NCBI GenBank assembly: GCA_964383905.1
Contig: CAYLJO010000240.1
Location: forward strand, 1-9,015
From: CAYLJO01 sp964383905
GTDB taxonomy: Bacteria; Acidobacteriota; Blastocatellia; Pyrinomonadales; Pyrinomonadaceae
Direction of reading: 5' to 3'
DNA: 9,015 nucleotides
Shown here piece after piece: positions 6,223 to 9,015 of the stretch. Position numbers and translations under genes: made by a program. The notes under the pieces were generated by a model, which was not told the DNA's origin, did not search any database, and saw only the letters and a program-made list of their open reading frames with translations. Every line of letters begins with the position of its first letter. The stretch's first letter is position 1.

Positions 6223-7191
6223 TCAACTCCGGGGCTTCGCCAGCAGCTTGCCGATTTCGCGCCAGGTGATCAGCTTGACGTGCTGGTCGTCGAGCAAGCG
6301 GCGGAAAGGCTCGCTCGTCACAAAATTAAAGTCGCGCTGCCGCCACCCGGCTCCCCAATCCGGGTGGTCGATCGTTGCTGCCCGCATCTCTTCGTCGTCA
6401 TGAGCCAGATGGACAATCATCTCGTTGACGCCGGGTTGAATACCCTTGATTAAGTCGACGTAGAATTGGGCCCAACGCTCAGGCGGCACATCCGGACTGA
6501 TCTGCATGACGTGGTCTATGACAATATCATTCGGCCCGAGGATGGAAGGGAGGAACTGTGTTTGCGTAAACCATTCTCTGGAAATCATCACCGGCAGCCC
6601 GTAGTCGTGCGATACCCGGAGGAGAGTCTGGAAAAGGGCCTTATTTTGGTAGAGCGTGCCCATGTGGGAATCAAGGTGGGTGGGCCGAATGCCGAATGCC
6701 CGCGCCCGCTCGACCTGCGCGCGTATCTCCGCCTCGACCTCTCGCGGGTCAATGTGCGCGGCGGCCTCAGATTCCGTCGGGTAAAGATAACCTGCGGGTT
6801 CCAACAGCGAGGCCACCTGATCTTTCGCCGACACAGGGCCCCAGCGGTAGAACCTCCACTCGCTCGTGAGCGTGAGGTGCAGTCCGAGGTCGGCGTCGGG
6901 GTGGCTGCGCGCGTAAGCGGCTATCTCCGGAAACCAGGGGCACGGAACCATGATGCTGCCGGAGCTGACCAGCCCGGTTTCGAACGCCTTGACCGTAGCG
7001 TCGTTGACGGAGTGGGCCATGCCCAAATCGTCGGCATGAACGATCAGGAGTTTTGCCCCGCGCGGGTAGCCGAGCCGCTCGGCCAAGGCCTGCGCCTGGG
7101 CGGCTTCGCTGGCCGGAGCCAAATTCGTCGCCCCAGGAATAGGGCGTGATACCGCCACTATGACCGCGAGAATAAAAAGTGTTCTCTTCAT
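6223..7191 (-). CDS. Exported YdjC/ChbG-family carbohydrate deacetylase
   Basis: This 322-residue protein belongs to the YdjC/ChbG fold, metal-dependent enzymes that remove acetyl groups from amino sugars such as chitooligosaccharides. The N-terminus MKRTLFILAVIVAV...IPGA is a likely signal peptide, so this member probably works in the periplasm, whereas E. coli ChbG is cytoplasmic. Core motifs are VHADDLGM (D54, D55), GLHLTLTSEW (H105), THLDSHMG (H172, D174, H176) and a late VHLAHDD (261-266). D55, H105 and the His of THLDSHMG should hold the metal. The Shine-Dalgarno is weak (AAGAG about 8 nt before the ATG). The gene heads a three-gene minus-strand cluster with the M20 enzyme and cupin. 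I see no clear promoter. The leader lies in the hairpin-rich spacer shared with the P450 gene. Confidence 0.92.
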   Translation of the reverse strand: MKRTLFILAVIVAVSRPIPGATNLAPASEAAQAQALAERLGYPRGAKLLIVHADDLGMAHSVNDATVKAFETGLVSSGSIMVPCPWFPEIAAYARSHPDADLGLHLTLTSEWRFYRWGPVSAKDQVASLLEPAGYLYPTESEAAAHIDPREVEAEIRAQVERARAFGIRPTHLDSHMGTLYQNKALFQTLLRVSHDYGLPVMISREWFTQTQFLPSILGPNDIVIDHVMQISPDVPPERWAQFYVDLIKGIQPGVNEMIVHLAHDDEEMRAATIDHPDWGAGWRQRDFNFVTSEPFRRLLDDQHVKLITWREIGKLLAKPRS

Positions 7192-7290
7192 TTGTTGGGC
7201 TCTTTTAGACTATGTCCGGACTTCTTGAGCAGGCGCACGATCTGATGTGTCCCCGCTACTCTCGCCCGCGTTGACGAGTCATACCTGTGA

Positions 7291-7452
7291 CGGATCAAGG
7301 GATCCGCCGCCCACTACGTGGGCTCAGTCTCTCTTTATAACGCTACCCAGGGTTTCACTTCGCTTCGCTCGTTCCACCCTGGGCTACATTCTGCCGCCTG
7401 CTTTGCAGGCTTCTATAGTAAGAACGTATTAAGCGCTGCCACGGAATGGCAG
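7291..7452. repeat. Hairpin-cluster element (REP/MITE-like or structured RNA)
   Basis: Five inverted repeats lie in 162 bp: CGGATC-4-GATCCG (7291-7306), GCCCAC-3-GTGGGC (7309-7323), CCCAGGGT-22-ACCCTGGG (7346-7383), GCCTGC-3-GCAGGC (7396-7410) and CTGCCA-5-TGGCAG (7436-7452). All stems are perfect. I recall the 'ACCCAGGGT...CACCCTGGGCTA' arrangement as a dispersed intergenic repeat of environmental genomes, which I cannot verify here. A noncoding RNA or attenuator is the alternative. Confidence 0.6.
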
Positions 7453-7549
7453 TCATTATAGAACAACTCGACCCATACCTATTTCTTTCTCTTCGGTGAA
7501 TGTATAACCATCCGGAATTTTCCCAAAATCACAACACCCGTCCGCGAGA

Positions 7550-7578
7550 TTGTGAATTTGTTCTCAATCTGCTATATT
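7550..7578 (+). promoter_or_regulatory. Candidate sigma-70-type promoter for the P450 gene
   Basis: TTGTGA (7550-7555) and TATATT (7573-7578) are separated by 17 bp, the best spacing for this class. The -10 box matches 5 of 6 consensus bases and the -35 box 4 of 6. Transcription would start near 7585, giving a leader of about 34 nt. Confidence 0.55.
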
Positions 7579-7618
7579 TTCGCCTACCCCTCGCTTAATC
7601 TTCTTTGGAGAGTCTGCT

Positions 7619-8965
7619 ATGGCTGCCGCTCGACAGCTTCCGCCGGGCCCAAAGGGCAACTTTCTGCTGGGCAATATGGCGGAGTTCAACCGCGATGCCC
7701 TGAGTTTCATCAAGGCCTGCGCCGAGCGATTCGGGGATATCGTCCGCACGCGGTTTCTTTATGTAACGGCCTATTTCCTCTATCACCCGGACCACATCGA
7801 GTCTGTGCTGGCGACCAACAATCGCAACTTCATCAAGCCGGCGTCGGTGCGCTCGCCATTCTTCCAGAGGCTCGTCGGCAACGGTCTGCTCACCAGCGAG
7901 GGTGACTTCTGGCGACGCCAGCGGAGACTGGCGCAGCCGGCCTTCCATCGTGAGCGGATCGCCGCCTACGGCAGGGTGATGGTCGACTATACGGAGCGGA
8001 TGCTCGCCGCCTGGGAGGACGGCGAAGCTCGTGATGCTCACGAGGACATGATGCGGCTGACTCAGAATATCGTCGTTAAGACCCTCTTTAACGCCGACGT
8101 GTCGGGCGAGGCCGACGAGATAGGCGATGCGCTGCGGGTCATAGTCAAGCCGTTTACGTCACAGGCAACCCTCAAATGGATCCTCGATAACAGGCTGCCG
8201 ACGCCGGGCAACCGGCGTTTTCGCAACGCGGTGCAGAAGATCGACAGGGTCGTCTACCGCATCATCAACGAGCGGCGTGCGAGCGGCCAGGATCAGGGTG
8301 ACCTGCTTTCTATCCTGCTCCGGGCGCAGGACGAAGACGGCGCCCAAATGAGCGACAAACAGTTACGCGACGAAGTGATGACCTTATTCCTCGCCGGCCA
8401 TGAGACCACCGCGCTCACACTGTCGTGGGCCTGGTACCTTTTGTCGCAGCACCCGGAAGCGGAAGCCAAACTGCTGGAGGAGATCAGAGAAGTGCTGGGC
8501 GGGAGGGCGCCGGCGGTCGAAGACCTCCCGCGACTGCGCTACGCCGAGATGATTATCAGGGAATCCATGCGGCTGTACCCGCCTGCGTATGCCGTCGGCC
8601 GCGAGGCGGTGCGGGACTGTGAGGTCGGCGGTTACCGGGTTCCGGCGGGTACGCAGTTGTTTATGTTTCAGTGGGTGGTCCAACGCGACGCGCGTTACTT
8701 CGACAACCCGGAAGAGTTCAACCCGGACCGATGGGGGGACGGCCTGGCCGGCCGGCTGCCGAAGTACGCCTACTTCCCCTTTGGCGGCGGGCCACGACTC
8801 TGCATCGGCCAATCATTCGCCATGATGGAGGCGGTGCTGCTGCTGGCAACGATCGCCCAAAAATTTCAGCTCAGGCTGGTGCCGGAGCGCCCCGTGCGGC
8901 TATTGCCGGCAATGTCACTACGGCCGCGGGACGGGATATGGGTGATGCTCAGTAAGCGGTCGTGA
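7619..8965 (+). CDS. Cytochrome P450 monooxygenase
   Basis: This complete 448-residue P450 would insert one oxygen atom into an organic substrate using electrons from a redox partner. The start is supported by GGAGAG 6 nt before the ATG and by the N-terminal PPGPKGNFLLGN. No membrane anchor precedes this motif, so the protein should be soluble. Seen in order: WRRQRRLAQPAF in helix C (98-109), the oxygen-activating I-helix AGHETT (259-264), the K-helix ExxR (E315-R318) followed by LYPPAY, FNPDRW (367-372), and the haem loop FGGGPRLCIG (388-397) with ligand C395. The overall style recalls CYP102/CYP4-like bacterial P450s, whose substrates are often fatty acids or other hydrophobic molecules, but that is only an analogy. 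No ferredoxin or reductase gene is visible nearby. Confidence 0.96.
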   Translation: MAAARQLPPGPKGNFLLGNMAEFNRDALSFIKACAERFGDIVRTRFLYVTAYFLYHPDHIESVLATNNRNFIKPASVRSPFFQRLVGNGLLTSEGDFWRRQRRLAQPAFHRERIAAYGRVMVDYTERMLAAWEDGEARDAHEDMMRLTQNIVVKTLFNADVSGEADEIGDALRVIVKPFTSQATLKWILDNRLPTPGNRRFRNAVQKIDRVVYRIINERRASGQDQGDLLSILLRAQDEDGAQMSDKQLRDEVMTLFLAGHETTALTLSWAWYLLSQHPEAEAKLLEEIREVLGGRAPAVEDLPRLRYAEMIIRESMRLYPPAYAVGREAVRDCEVGGYRVPAGTQLFMFQWVVQRDARYFDNPEEFNPDRWGDGLAGRLPKYAYFPFGGGPRLCIGQSFAMMEAVLLLATIAQKFQLRLVPERPVRLLPAMSLRPRDGIWVMLSKRS

Positions 8966-9015
8966 CAATAAGCGTTACATAACCGACCCCGCGGATCACT
9001 CTATTTATCACCCTA
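8966..9015. other. Sequence after the P450 gene, nothing recognised
   Basis: Fifty bases follow the TGA stop. I see no strong hairpin with a T-run, no ribosome-binding site and no start of another gene before the window ends. Confidence 0.4.

Larger units (their letters stand above)
7192..7618. other. Divergent intergenic region, 427 bp
   Basis: This stretch separates two divergent genes and has no credible coding frame; a short open frame at 7247-7432 is made of hairpin sequence. It contains an 8-bp palindrome GTCCGGAC at 7214-7221, a cluster of five hairpins (7291-7452) and a promoter-like pair for the rightward gene (7550-7578). I could not find a convincing leftward promoter. Confidence 0.7.

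Noticed and set aside
5311..6453. 380-codon open frame on the plus strand
   Set aside because: It lies antisense to the M20 and YdjC/ChbG genes, whose motifs are unambiguous. Its protein shows no recognisable motif and reflects the GC bias of the third codon position.
7247..7432. 61-codon open frame in the divergent spacer
   Set aside because: It has no ribosome-binding site, its sequence is dictated by the hairpins, and it shows no protein-like composition.

Overview
The window looks like GC-rich chromosomal DNA from a free-living Gram-negative-type bacterium. My best guess is Acidobacteriota (Blastocatellia-like). I base this on the BlaI/M56 pair carrying a C-terminal 'GY...DHGV' repeat domain, the intergenic 'CGCAGAGGA' tract and the hairpin-rich spacer, all of which I associate with that group. 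This is an impression from sequence style, not a search result.

Left half (1-4500, all minus strand, read right to left): one apparent operon. A promoter overlapped by two 16-bp palindromes (4455-4498) precedes a BlaI/MecI/CopY-family repressor with a TTG start. Its stop overlaps the start of an M56 (BlaR1-type) membrane metallopeptidase. In place of a penicillin-binding sensor domain, this protease carries seven 29-residue repeats after its last membrane helix. Two paralogous genes follow after 55 and 68 bp, the second running off the left edge. Each encodes an N-terminal hydrophobic anchor or signal, a beta-rich domain and more copies of the same 29-residue repeat. All the repeats are therefore predicted to lie outside the cytoplasm. 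The simplest reading is a proteolysis-relayed sensor system whose sensor and co-transcribed exported partners share one interaction module.

Middle (4617-7191, minus strand): a second short cluster in the order exported YdjC/ChbG-type deacetylase, M20 amidohydrolase, small YdbB-like cupin, with 36- and 46-bp gaps. It looks like a small catabolic unit for an acylated or amide-linked compound. The substrate cannot be read from sequence.

Spacer 7192-7618: a divergent intergenic region holding five closely packed hairpins (7291-7452) and a plausible sigma-70-type promoter for the gene to its right.

Right (7619-8965, plus strand): one complete soluble cytochrome P450 with all hallmark motifs and no redox partner in view. 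The last 50 bp hold nothing recognisable.
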